Shown here piece by piece: positions 7,774-15,855 of a stretch of 48,304 bases of DNA. This stretch comes from Syntrophomonadaceae bacterium. GTDB taxonomy: Bacteria > Bacillota > Syntrophomonadia > Syntrophomonadales > DTU052. Location: the NCBI GenBank assembly GCA_012729505.1, contig JAAYDA010000010.1, positions 1-48,304 on the forward strand, written 5' to 3'. The number at the start of each line of letters is the position of its first letter. Position 1 is the stretch's first letter. The notes under the pieces are model-generated. The model did no database searches. It was not told the DNA's origin and saw only the letters and a program-made list of their open reading frames with translations. Made by a program: the position numbers and the translations under genes.

Positions 7774-8370
7774 GTGAGTCGGTTGCTTAACTATATTTGG
7801 ATGTTTCTTCTCATATCAGGAATTGCTGCAGCTGCCTTCAATGGAAGGATTGAGGTGGTGACCGCGGCAGCTCTGCAGTCTGCTCGTGATGCTGTGGAAA
7901 TCTGTATCAGCATGATCGGGGTTATGTGCCTGTGGCTGGGTCTATTAAAGATTGGGGAGAAAGCGGGTATGGTGGAAGCCCTTTCTCGATTGGTCAAGCC
8001 TGTTACGGTAAGGCTTTTTCCTTCCGTTCCACCGGATCACCCTGCCTTGGGTGCTATTATCATGAACATATCGGCCAATATTCTGGGTTTGGGCTCAGCC
8101 GCGACTCCTTTCGGCTTGCGAGCCATGAAGGAGATGCAGGAATTAAACGGAGGGCGCAAAGAGGCCTCTGAGGCTATGTGCACATTTCTGGCTTTAAATA
8201 CTTCGTGTATTACTATCATTCCTGCTACTATCATCGCGGTGCGGGTCAATTTCAATTCCGCTAATCCCACTGAAATTGTGGGGCCAACTATTTTTGCCAC
8301 CGCGTGTGCCATGGTAGTGGCTACCTCTGCCGACTACCTGTTCCGCAGGGCAAATCGCAGGAAGTCCTGA
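7774..8370 (+). CDS. spmA: Spore maturation protein A
   Basis: A 198-residue membrane protein that with SpmB promotes dehydration of the spore core; both belong to the nucleoside-recognition (Gate) domain superfamily. The LVKPVTVRLFPSVPPDHPAL segment, then MNISANILGLGSAATPFG and FLALNTSCITIIPATIIAV, are highly typical. Four or more hydrophobic segments are visible. The start is uncertain: GTG 7774 gives the usual family length (B. subtilis SpmA is similar), and TTG 7783 is possible. spmB begins one base after its stop, so they form one unit. Confidence 0.92.
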   Translation: MSRLLNYIWMFLLISGIAAAAFNGRIEVVTAAALQSARDAVEICISMIGVMCLWLGLLKIGEKAGMVEALSRLVKPVTVRLFPSVPPDHPALGAIIMNISANILGLGSAATPFGLRAMKEMQELNGGRKEASEAMCTFLALNTSCITIIPATIIAVRVNFNSANPTEIVGPTIFATACAMVVATSADYLFRRANRRKS

Positions 8371-8371
8371 G

Positions 8372-8908
8372 ATGTTAATGTCGATTCTGAATACCATATC
8401 CCGTTGGGCGATCCCTGCTCTTCTTTTACTAATTCCATTGTGGGGTATGCTGCGTAAAGTGCCGGTGTACGAGGCTTTTGTCGAAGGGGCTGAAGAAGGC
8501 TTCTCAACTGCCGTGAAGGTTATTCCTTTTCTGGTGGGAATGCTGGTGGCGATTTCAGTTTTTCGGGCATCTGGAGCATTGGATGTGATAAGTCAAGCAT
8601 GTGAACCACTGCTGGTTAGAGTAGGGGCACCCTCTGAAGTGCTTCCACTGGCCTTTATGCGCCCTTTTTCCGGCAATGGTGTATTAGGAATGGCCACTGA
8701 GCTTATGAAGACCTTTGGGCCTGATTCCTTTATTGGCCGTTTAGCCAGTACTATGCAAGGCACGACAGACACAACCTTTTTCGTGCTGACGGTTTATTTT
8801 GGATCAGTGGGGGTGGTTCGCTATAAATATGCGGTATTCACCGGATTACTGGCAGACATTACCGGTTTATTGGCTTCAATCTACATTTGCAACGTACTTT
8901 TTCGATAA
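8372..8908 (+). CDS. spmB: Spore maturation protein B
   Basis: A 178-residue integral membrane partner of SpmA, also with a nucleoside-recognition fold. Typical segments are YEAFVEGAEEGFSTAVKVIP, LPLAFMRPFSGNGVLGMA and STMQGTTDTTFFVLTVYFGS. ATG 8372 and ATG 8378 are both possible; CAGGAAG upstream favours the first or second equally. Transcription ends in the hairpin at 8960-8986. Confidence 0.93.
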   Translation: MLMSILNTISRWAIPALLLLIPLWGMLRKVPVYEAFVEGAEEGFSTAVKVIPFLVGMLVAISVFRASGALDVISQACEPLLVRVGAPSEVLPLAFMRPFSGNGVLGMATELMKTFGPDSFIGRLASTMQGTTDTTFFVLTVYFGSVGVVRYKYAVFTGLLADITGLLASIYICNVLFR

Positions 8909-8959
8909 ACGGATCTATAAGCAATTCCAAATTTATTATCCGGAACATATTCGGTGAAG

Positions 8960-8986
8960 AATACCCCCTTAGTTAAAGGGGGTATT
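8960..8986 (+). terminator. Hairpin between spmB and the convergent kinase gene
   Basis: Perfect 11-bp stem AATACCCCCTT / AAGGGGGTATT with a five-base loop. It has no run of T on either strand, so it may be a weak or factor-assisted terminator serving the convergent genes. Confidence 0.6.
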
Positions 8987-9035
8987 TACTGAAACCTGAA
9001 TGATTCTCACCGTGGATAACAGCAGGATAATTATC

Positions 9036-11078
9036 TTAGACAGGATTGAAACGAAGCTCGACCTTAAATAAATCACCTTCAATTTTGATCGAGAATCTGC
9101 CCCCGCATATATGGGTAAAGCTTTGAGCGATAGAGAGCCCCAATCCTGAACCTTCTGTAGTCCTGGCCTCGTCTCCTCTCACGAATCGCTGCAGGATCTC
9201 GTTCTCGCGAAAGGTCATCTCGTAATTGGCGGTGTTTTTTATGGTCGCCAGTATTTCCTGGTTGTCAACGTTCAGGTCAATGAATACCCGGGAACCGGTC
9301 AGAGAATATTTCAGTGCGTTGGCGATCAGGTTTTCCCAAACCCGGTAGAGTTTTTTGCCGTCACTAACGATATATACCGGCTCATTGGGGATGTTGAGAC
9401 GAAAAGCGAGGCCGGAAGCGGCTATTTGTTCTTCCATATCCGCCAGGGTTTGCTTGATAAGCAGTGCCAGGTCTATCTTTTCCAGGTCAAGTGCGATGTT
9501 ATCGCTGCTGGCTTTGGACAGATCGAAAAGATCCTGGATCAAGTTTTTAAGGCGTTCTGATTTTTGCAGCAGGATCTCTACATAATCGTTGACGTGGAGA
9601 GGAAGATCTTTTTCCTGGGCCAACAGGTGTACGTAGCTGATTATGGAAGTCAGCGGCGTTTTCAGGTCATGGGATACGTTGGTTATTAACTCTACCTTCA
9701 TGCGATCAGATCTGGTTTTATCAGCGACGGCGATACTCATGCCTTCCTGGACGGAGTTAAGATTTTGGGCCGCCGGATACATATCGTCATTTTCCGGCAG
9801 TTCCAAGCGGGTAGTCATATTCCCTGCCTTGATAAGTTCAATCTGATCTATGATCTGTCCCCAACTGGTTAAGGTTTGGTGATAGCGCTTGAGATAACGG
9901 AATATGAGGTAGATGCCAATAGCGGTGAAAATAAGTGCCATCACAAACGCCATGAAACCGCCGAAACCACTGTTAAAGGATGCTAGCAGGAAAAACACCG
10001 CCAATAGCGCCAGAACGGTTTCAAGTGCCAGCAGTGCGTAGGCTCTTCTCAGGAGCATCTTCTGCCAAGGATACCGGACTTCAAATTTTCGGTACCAGGC
10101 CAGTCCGGAATTTATCAGGTTGTGGCTCCAAAAGGCTTGACGGTTGACGAGGAGATCAATCAGCATCAGATAGAACCACCAGCCCACCATCAGGAGGGCG
10201 AGAACGGCGAGAAGCAGGCGAAGCATAAAGTACGGTGTAAAGGGAGCGGAATCGACCCAGACTGTGCCGAGTAGAATCATCAGGAAGAACAACGCCAGGA
10301 AAGAAAGGACGCCTTTAACTTCTATCCAGAGTCTGCCGGACCAGGCGGCGAGGATCCTGTCAAACTGACGTTTGCTCTGGCGGGTTAGCCAGGCTAATGT
10401 CAGCAGCGTAAGAGTCAGAAGAGCTAACCCACCATAAACGAATCCGATAACGGATAGGAATTTCTGTTCGCGATAATAATTGGAGATACCGTAGGGGTTC
10501 TCCTCTAAGGTGTCCTTAACGGCCAGAATTATTTGAATGTCGGAACGTTGGGCGAGGGGGTCGTCGTTATACTGGTCGTTGATCATAAGGCGGCGTACAA
10601 TTTCCCGGTATCCGCTGTCTATCCGGTCCACATCGACTAAGCGGCCCTCATTTATTACGTGAAGATTTTGCCCGTCGAAATACCAGAAATAACTGTAGCC
10701 GTCAGGCAGAACCGGCATGGCGCCGGAGGCGGGGAATGAGAAGCCCTTCTCTAGGTTTTTGAGGGTCAGCCCGGTAGACTCGTTAATCACGCCGCATATC
10801 AAGTTGTCTCCTTCGTCAGTCACCCGCTGGGGGAGAGAATCGCCTGGTGAATCTGTAGTGGCCAGATAGGTAAGCTGGTCAAAAAGACCGGCAGTCTGTT
10901 CCTTAAAAGCAATCGTATTTTCATAAGGACTAAAAGGTTCTTTTAAGACCTGGACATTGCCGCCGGAATGAACCAGGGCCGCCAGGCAGGAAAATAAAAG
11001 AAAAACGGCTATATTGACCCCCAGGAAAAAGGAGATCCAGGACCATGCTGGTTTAAATCCTTTCAATTTTGTATCCAA
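9036..11078 (-). CDS. Sensor histidine kinase, multi-pass membrane
   Basis: A 680-residue kinase, partner of the response regulator that overlaps it upstream. A membrane segment near residues 17-37 is followed by an extracytoplasmic domain (about 40-205), then five further hydrophobic segments (about 207-392), a linker resembling HAMP, HisKA with NVSHDLKTPLTS (phospho-accepting His about residue 470), and an HATPase domain with NLIANALKYS (about 583) and GSGLGLSIAQS (about 643). The signal is unknown. The start is TTG 11078, inside the last codons of the regulator gene (26-base overlap) after AAGGTGG; TTG 11066 is an alternative. The many central membrane segments are more than in VanS-type kinases. 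Confidence 0.9.
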   Translation of the reverse strand: MDTKLKGFKPAWSWISFFLGVNIAVFLLFSCLAALVHSGGNVQVLKEPFSPYENTIAFKEQTAGLFDQLTYLATTDSPGDSLPQRVTDEGDNLICGVINESTGLTLKNLEKGFSFPASGAMPVLPDGYSYFWYFDGQNLHVINEGRLVDVDRIDSGYREIVRRLMINDQYNDDPLAQRSDIQIILAVKDTLEENPYGISNYYREQKFLSVIGFVYGGLALLTLTLLTLAWLTRQSKRQFDRILAAWSGRLWIEVKGVLSFLALFFLMILLGTVWVDSAPFTPYFMLRLLLAVLALLMVGWWFYLMLIDLLVNRQAFWSHNLINSGLAWYRKFEVRYPWQKMLLRRAYALLALETVLALLAVFFLLASFNSGFGGFMAFVMALIFTAIGIYLIFRYLKRYHQTLTSWGQIIDQIELIKAGNMTTRLELPENDDMYPAAQNLNSVQEGMSIAVADKTRSDRMKVELITNVSHDLKTPLTSIISYVHLLAQEKDLPLHVNDYVEILLQKSERLKNLIQDLFDLSKASSDNIALDLEKIDLALLIKQTLADMEEQIAASGLAFRLNIPNEPVYIVSDGKKLYRVWENLIANALKYSLTGSRVFIDLNVDNQEILATIKNTANYEMTFRENEILQRFVRGDEARTTEGSGLGLSIAQSFTHICGGRFSIKIEGDLFKVELRFNPV

Positions 11079-11754
11079 TGCCCCATACCACCTTTAAGTA
11101 TTTTGGCTCTCGCGGGTTTATTTCGATCTTTTCCCGGATGCGCCGGATGTGGACCATGACTGTATTTTCAGCGCCGAAGGCCGGTTCTTTCCAGACCAGT
11201 TCGTAGATCTCCTCCGCCGGGTAGATGCGGCCCGGGGTTCGCATCAGCAGTTCCATAATTCTCATCTCAGTTGCGGTTAGCCGTACCGGTTCGCCATCCA
11301 CAGTCAGAACATGGCTGTCCAGATCAAAACACAGTCCTCCGGACCGCAAGACATTTGTGGAGTTCTGCCCATTGATGTCTCCCAGGGTCAGATACCGTCG
11401 CAGCTGGGATTTAACCCGTGCCATGAGTTCCATGGTATTGAAGGGTTTAGTAACATAATCGTCCGCCCCCATTGAAAGACCCAGAACCTTGTCCGTATCC
11501 TCCGACTTGGCCGACAAAATGATAATGGGAATATTTCTCTCCGCTCGAATCTTCATAGTAGTGGACAGTCCGTCTAGTTTGGGCATCATCACATCCAGTA
11601 TGATGAGATGCACCTTCTGGGTGCAGACGATATCGAGAGCCTGCAGGCCATCATAGGCTGTTACTACCTCGTAGCCCTCATTCTGCAGATTGATGGCGAT
11701 GGCTTTCACGATCTCCCGGTCATCGTCAACTACCAGAACCCGTTGCTTTACCAG
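11053..11754 (-). CDS. OmpR/PhoB-family response regulator
   Basis: A two-domain DNA-binding regulator, about 233 residues. The receiver shows the acidic pocket DDD, the phospho-acceptor in LIILDVMMPKLDG, the switch residue in IIILSAKS and the lysine in DDYVTKPF. The C-terminal winged helix shows LTATEMRIMELLMR and NTVMVHIRRIREKI. The start is a real question: a perfect ribosome site AAGGAGGTGAT (11759-11769) is followed after four bases by CTG at 11754. GTG 11763 lies inside that site, and ATG 11784 has no good site. I place the start at CTG; the alternative ends at 11784. It overlaps the kinase gene by 26 bases. Direct repeats and a promoter lie upstream. Confidence 0.88.
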   Translation of the reverse strand: MVKQRVLVVDDDREIVKAIAINLQNEGYEVVTAYDGLQALDIVCTQKVHLIILDVMMPKLDGLSTTMKIRAERNIPIIILSAKSEDTDKVLGLSMGADDYVTKPFNTMELMARVKSQLRRYLTLGDINGQNSTNVLRSGGLCFDLDSHVLTVDGEPVRLTATEMRIMELLMRTPGRIYPAEEIYELVWKEPAFGAENTVMVHIRRIREKIEINPREPKYLKVVWGIGYKIERI

Positions 11755-11800
11755 TTTTATCACCTCCTTCACATTTGAGATCATTTACCCCGTGAGCCTG

Positions 11801-11828
11801 ATTATATCTTAAACCCCAAGAATGACAG
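11801..11828 (-). promoter_or_regulatory. Sigma-A-like promoter of the two-component operon
   Basis: On the minus strand, CTGTCA (11823-11828) and TATAAT (11801-11806) are separated by 16 bp. The start of transcription would be near 11794, just before the regulator gene. The -10 is perfect and the -35 matches four of six positions. Confidence 0.5.
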
Positions 11829-11832
11829 AAAA

Positions 11833-11860
11833 CTTAACCTGTTTCTTAAGATTATCTTAC
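11833..11860 (-). promoter_or_regulatory. Direct repeats, possible response-regulator operator
   Basis: CTTAA at 11833 and 11845 and CTTAC at 11856 repeat at 12 and 11 bp on the plus strand, directly upstream of the minus-strand -35. Spacing of one helical turn is what OmpR/PhoB dimers recognise, so autoregulation is plausible. The link is inferred from position. Confidence 0.35.
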
Positions 11861-12082
11861 ATTTTTCCCTTTCAGGAGATTCTCTGACCCGGGCGGCAAT
11901 CCTTGCAGTTTATTGAGAAAGTATTCGGAAAGGATACTGTTTTTTGAATGTGTTTAAATAATCTGGATAAATCTTCGGCATTTCCAAAGATAAAAGAAAA
12001 ATTCGGTACTGATTACAGGAAAAATGGCATTAAATGATGAATAGTGTTCTAAAGGAATGCGCAATAAGAGGAGGTCATAGTG
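11861..12082. other. Upstream region of the chemoreceptor-like gene
   Basis: AT-rich divergent control region. Several T-rich and TTGAAT-like stretches are present near 11946, but none pairs with a convincing -10 at the right distance. Nothing else recognised. Confidence 0.3.
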
Positions 12083-12940
12083 ATGGCTAATATTGCAATA
12101 GTAGGTGCAGGGGAGGGAGGGACTTCAATTCTCAAGGCGCTGGCTGATATTTCGGGGATTAGAGTGACAGGCATATGTGACGTTAATTCCAATGCCCCCG
12201 GTATTATCATGGCACGCGAGTTGGGCATTTCGACCTTTGCCGAATTGGATGGAATAACCGGTCAAACGGATCTTGACGTCATATTTGAAGCCACCGGCAA
12301 TGAAAAGGTTAAAGCGGCGATTCAAAATAATAAGGATGATTCAACTGCTCTGGTTGATTCCCATGCCGCGAATATCATGATGATTTTGATCGAATCGCGG
12401 GAGGAAATGATACATAAATTGCATCAAGAAGCGGAGAATCTTTCTGGGACGGCACAAATGCTGGCTCAAACCGTAACGGAAGTCGGCGCGGCTGTCCAGG
12501 AAGTGGCTAATTCAGCGGCTATGATCGCCGACCAGGGAGCCGGTCTGATGGATTCGGCCAATGAAGCCCGGCATCATCTGGGAGAAACCGGAGAGGTATT
12601 GAGTTTAATAAGGACAGTAGCTCAGCAGACTAAGCTATTGGGTTTAAATGCGGCCATTGAGGCAGCCCGGGCCGGGGAACAGGGGCGCGGATTTGCTGTG
12701 GTCGCCGATGAGGTGCGCAAGCTGGCGGAAGACAGTACTGCCTCCGTAGAAAAAATCGCACCGGTTATGGGTAATATTGAAGATTCTATGCAGATTATAA
12801 TCAAAGGGGTAGCCGAAGCCGGTGAGATTACTCAGAGACAGGCTGCTGCCACCGAAGAGGTTTCAGCCAACATTCACCAGATCGAAGAAATGGTGGATTC
12901 TCTGGCCAAATTGGCCAAAAACCTGGCCGCCATGACTTGA
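12083..12940 (+). CDS. Cytoplasmic MCP signalling domain fused to a Rossmann-like domain
   Basis: A 285-residue soluble protein with two parts. Residues 1-110 look like a dinucleotide-binding fold: [18 protein letters not shown] carries a glycine-rich turn at about residues 8-13, followed by VTGICDVN and [11 protein letters not shown], as at the start of homoserine or GFO-type dehydrogenases. Residues 115-285 are a chemoreceptor coiled coil with the conserved tip [19 protein letters not shown] then [15 protein letters not shown]. There is no membrane segment and no HAMP. The architecture implies that a nucleotide, metabolite or redox state is sensed and passed to CheA/CheW or a similar partner, which is inference. 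No che gene is nearby. ATG 12083 has AGGAGG at 12069-12074; GTG 12080 is possible. Confidence 0.82.
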   Translation: MANIAIVGAGEGGTSILKALADISGIRVTGICDVNSNAPGIIMARELGISTFAELDGITGQTDLDVIFEATGNEKVKAAIQNNKDDSTALVDSHAANIMMILIESREEMIHKLHQEAENLSGTAQMLAQTVTEVGAAVQEVANSAAMIADQGAGLMDSANEARHHLGETGEVLSLIRTVAQQTKLLGLNAAIEAARAGEQGRGFAVVADEVRKLAEDSTASVEKIAPVMGNIEDSMQIIIKGVAEAGEITQRQAAATEEVSANIHQIEEMVDSLAKLAKNLAAMT

Positions 12941-12948
12941 TATAGCCA

Positions 12949-13689
12949 ATGAGAGAAGGTAACACTACGAGATTAGCAAAGGCTCTGGCGCAAGCAGGCA
13001 TAAGTTCGCGCCGAAAAGCTGAAGAGATGATCATTCAGGGATTAGTTATGGTGAACGGTCAGGTTGTGAAAGAATTGGGAACCATAATTAATCCCGATAT
13101 CGATACTATTACTGTGGGGGGGAACCCCATCAAGGCCGAAAAAAGAATCTACCTCTTGCTAAATAAACCGGCGGGGTTTATTTCCAGCGTAAAGGACACT
13201 CATGGGCGCAAAACGGTCCTTGATCTTATACCCGATGTTAAGGAAAGAATTTTTCCGGTGGGCAGGCTGGATTATGACAGCCGGGGACTCTTGCTGCTTA
13301 CCAATGATGGAGAGTTTGCCAATCTGATCACCCACCCTCGTTACGAGATCTCCAAAGAATATGAAGTATGGTGTAAAGGCCGAATATCTGATGATGCAAT
13401 AATGAAGCTGGAAAAGGGAATCATATTGGATGGAGAAGTAACTGCTCCGGCCAGGGTCAGGCTTCTTCGGCATACTTCTGCCAAGTCTTTGGTGAGCATT
13501 CAGATTCGCGAAGGGCGAAAACATCAGGTAAAACGGATGATGGAGTCGGTAGGGTTTCCTGTATTTGAGTTGAAAAGAGTTAAATTGGCCTTTCTGGAGC
13601 TGAATGGGTTGCCGGAAGGCCGGTTCAGGCATTTGACCAGCCGTGAAGTGGAATTATTAATGAAGCAGGCTTGGGGAAAAATATCCTAG
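12949..13689 (+). CDS. rluB: 23S rRNA pseudouridine synthase, RluB family
   Basis: A 246-residue RsuA/RluB-type enzyme expected to isomerise a uridine in 23S rRNA. An N-terminal S4 RNA-binding domain (RLAKALAQAGISSRRKAEEM) is followed by the catalytic domain, with the aspartate in PVGRLDYDSRGLLLLTNDG and later IQIREGRKHQVKRMME. The only usable start in frame is ATG 12949, with a poor ribosome site. The spmAB-rluB order is common in clostridia; here a two-component system and a receptor gene are inserted between them. Confidence 0.92.
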   Translation: MREGNTTRLAKALAQAGISSRRKAEEMIIQGLVMVNGQVVKELGTIINPDIDTITVGGNPIKAEKRIYLLLNKPAGFISSVKDTHGRKTVLDLIPDVKERIFPVGRLDYDSRGLLLLTNDGEFANLITHPRYEISKEYEVWCKGRISDDAIMKLEKGIILDGEVTAPARVRLLRHTSAKSLVSIQIREGRKHQVKRMMESVGFPVFELKRVKLAFLELNGLPEGRFRHLTSREVELLMKQAWGKIS

Positions 13690-13814
13690 ATTTTCACAAA
13701 CGTGAATTGTGCGGAAAAAGTCACAATTATATCAATGATGCCACAATCAGGCAGGATATCCGCGGTCAGAGGGAGAAGAGAATTATAAATCAGGTTGCAA
13801 GGAAGGGGAATGGC

Positions 13815-14282
13815 GTGAGAGCCCATATTAGTGATGAAGAGATGGGGAAAAACTTGAGACTTAAAGTGAGATTTGATTATCAAGGAATAGCCAAAAATAA
13901 TCGCTTTCCCTTTAGAACGCCTGGTGCAGAGCAGGTTGCGGAAGAAATCCGGGAAAAAAAGGTGGCGATGCTTCGCAATGTGCCATTACAGGGGATAGAA
14001 ATTGAAGATATTACTATGAGCGGCGACGTTTATACGGTTTATGATGAAGTCAGAGCTCAACCGGTAGCTTATGCGCCGGTGACTGTAGAGTTCAAGGCGG
14101 ATTCAATTGAGGACGCAATTCAGTTTATTATGAAGGAAGAGTTCAGAAAAGTAGAGATCATTGAACCTGACAATCTTCATCTGACCAAAATAGACCTTGA
14201 ACGTTTGTTGTTCAAGATCGGTGAAGAACTCAAGTCTTATAAGTCATTCCTGGAGAAGAGAATGGAGTACTGGAAGTCGTAA
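13815..14282 (+). CDS. Unrecognised protein
   Basis: About 155 residues, charged and mostly soluble, with no signal peptide or membrane segment. Distinct segments are LRLKVRFDYQGIAKNNRFP, a mixed central part with the VTVEFKADSIEDAIQFIMK stretch, and a helical C-terminus ending KSFLEKRMEYWKS. I cannot place it in a family. The frame is open back to 13671, but GTG 13815 follows AAGGAAGGGG (13799-13808) and is the best start; the upstream part has biased composition. It is followed by a perfect long hairpin. Confidence 0.6.
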   Translation: MRAHISDEEMGKNLRLKVRFDYQGIAKNNRFPFRTPGAEQVAEEIREKKVAMLRNVPLQGIEIEDITMSGDVYTVYDEVRAQPVAYAPVTVEFKADSIEDAIQFIMKEEFRKVEIIEPDNLHLTKIDLERLLFKIGEELKSYKSFLEKRMEYWKS

Positions 14283-14343
14283 AGTTCCTGATAGGTTGCT
14301 CTGATAATACAATTATATGATTTGGTTTGCTGGATTACGCTGC

Positions 14344-14387
14344 TTGAGTGAGGGTGGGACAAGATTTCTTGTCCCACCCTCACTCAA
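14344..14387 (+). terminator. Perfect 20-bp stem hairpin
   Basis: The arms TTGAGTGAGGGTGGGACAAG (14344-14363) and its exact complement (14368-14387) enclose loop ATTT. It has no run of T on either side. A stem this long and perfect can stop transcription with factors, stabilise the 3' end of the upstream message, or be a protein-binding site. Confidence 0.65.
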
Positions 14388-14420
14388 AGGTTGAGTATTC
14401 GATAATATTAAAGGGGAGCA

Positions 14421-15185
14421 ATGGTTGTGAATAAAGATAGTTTGCGGGCACTTTTACAGGAACTGGCTGACAATAAGGTGTCGGTGGAGGAGGTAATGGA
14501 ATCCCTGAAGGTATTGCCTTTTCAGGATATGGGTTTTGCTAAGCTGGATAGTCATCGTGCCTTGCGCGATAACTTTCCGGAAGTGATTTACTGTCCGGGT
14601 AAAACCGTGGCTGAGATTGTAATGCTAGTAGAGAAAACTGTTGAAGCGGGACAAAATGTGCTGGCGACCCGGGCGAATCCTGAAATATATGAAGGGGTTC
14701 GAGCACGGGTGAGCGGGGCTCAGTTTGATCAACGGGCAAGGGTGTTATGGATCATGACCAATTCTGTAGCAATACGCGGCCGGGTGGCTGTTCTTACCGG
14801 AGGCACAGCAGATATTCCCGTGGCCGAGGAAGCGGCACTATGTCTGGAAACTATGGGGGCATCGGTTAATCGAATTTATGATGTGGGAGTAGCCGGCATT
14901 CACCGCCTTCTGACGCGAATTAATGATATCCGGCAGGCCCAGGTGCTTATCGTTGTAGCGGGCATGGACGGAGCTCTGGCCAGTGTGGTAGGAGGATTGA
15001 CATCGCATCCGGTAGTGGCGGTACCCACCAGTGTTGGCTATGGTGCAAATTTTGGCGGTTTAGCTCCATTATTGACCATGCTAAATTCATGTGCTCCCGG
15101 GGTTGGGGTTGTAAACATTGACAACGGTTTCGGTGCAGCCGCATTGGCATTTGCAATAATTAATGCAATCAATACCGATACATAG
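14421..15185 (+). CDS. larB: LarB: pyridinium-3,5-biscarboxylic acid mononucleotide synthase
   Basis: A 254-residue enzyme of the AIR-carboxylase-like family. LarB carboxylates and hydrolyses nicotinic acid adenine dinucleotide, the first step in making the nickel-pincer cofactor of lactate racemase and related enzymes. Family features: an N-terminal helical part with LGFAKLD-like sequence (here MGFAKLDSHRALRDNFPEV), the segment VAVLTGGTADIPVAEEA, and VVAGMDGALASVVGGL followed by PTSVGYGANFGG. The start is ATG 14421 after AAGGGGAG. The partners larC and larE and any lar racemase are absent from this window, so the cofactor pathway is completed elsewhere or the product has another use. Confidence 0.9.
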   Translation: MVVNKDSLRALLQELADNKVSVEEVMESLKVLPFQDMGFAKLDSHRALRDNFPEVIYCPGKTVAEIVMLVEKTVEAGQNVLATRANPEIYEGVRARVSGAQFDQRARVLWIMTNSVAIRGRVAVLTGGTADIPVAEEAALCLETMGASVNRIYDVGVAGIHRLLTRINDIRQAQVLIVVAGMDGALASVVGGLTSHPVVAVPTSVGYGANFGGLAPLLTMLNSCAPGVGVVNIDNGFGAAALAFAIINAINTDT

Positions 15186-15269
15186 AGAGGTACTGATATT
15201 TAACCTGCCGGGATAATATACGGATGAAAGTCATAACCTTTGGTAAATACTCGATCGAGGTGATTGCCG

Positions 15270-15755
15270 GTGAAGGTTATGGACGAGCTGGGTAAATATT
15301 TGTTCCGATTTTTCATTTTTGCTCTGGTGGCCTTAGTATTGGTTCAAGGACTTATGACTGATGAAAACTTCCGCTTTTATCTGAGCCTGGGAGAAAGGCT
15401 GGAGGGCAAAAAGATTGACCAGCCTGTAGCGGCAGATTTTCCCGATGGCAGTGAAAAGGGAGTGTTGGCTGAGATTAGTTCCCCGGAGAGTTTTGAGCTG
15501 GTCTTGCGGGATTATTCCTCTCTAGATAAAGCTAAGGTTCTGATAAATGGACGGGTAATGGGCAGTATGCTGGCTGGACGAATAAAGCTTTATGTTACTG
15601 CCGGGGATGTTATTGAGGTGGATACCCAGGCTTATCCTTATCCCGTTAGCATTGAGGTTGTCAATGCCGGTGAGAGCCTGTCTTTTCCTCAGGAGGGAAT
15701 GATTTTTACTTCAGAAGAGGCTGTGCTTTTATTGGGGAAAATTGAGGTTGAATAA
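15270..15755 (+). CDS. Unrecognised membrane-anchored protein
   Basis: About 161 residues. One N-terminal membrane segment (FFIFALVALVLVQGLM, about residues 13-28) is followed by an extracytoplasmic beta-rich domain without cysteines: ESFELVLRDYSSLDKAKVLI, DVIEVDTQAYPYPVSIEVVN. No enzyme motif is seen. GTG 15270 lies nine bases after GAGG; TTG 15264 and ATG 15279 are alternatives. A tiny frame at 15224-15295 overlaps its start. It sits between larB and a HutP-family gene and shares their direction. Confidence 0.65.
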   Translation: MKVMDELGKYLFRFFIFALVALVLVQGLMTDENFRFYLSLGERLEGKKIDQPVAADFPDGSEKGVLAEISSPESFELVLRDYSSLDKAKVLINGRVMGSMLAGRIKLYVTAGDVIEVDTQAYPYPVSIEVVNAGESLSFPQEGMIFTSEEAVLLLGKIEVE

Positions 15756-15855
15756 TACTTCGAGGGCCGTTTTAAGAGCCTTTGCCAAAAAAAGGTGTAC
15801 AAAAGTCGGCGTAGTAATATACTGGGGATAGGCATTGGAGAAGGAGAGGGATGAC

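Noticed and set aside
11946-11975. Promoter for the receptor gene (TTGAAT with ATAAAT)
   Set aside because: The -10 is weak; not enough to call.
15224-15295. Possible 23-residue peptide MKVITFGKYSIEVIAGEGYG
   Set aside because: Overlaps the start of the membrane-protein gene and has no ribosome site.
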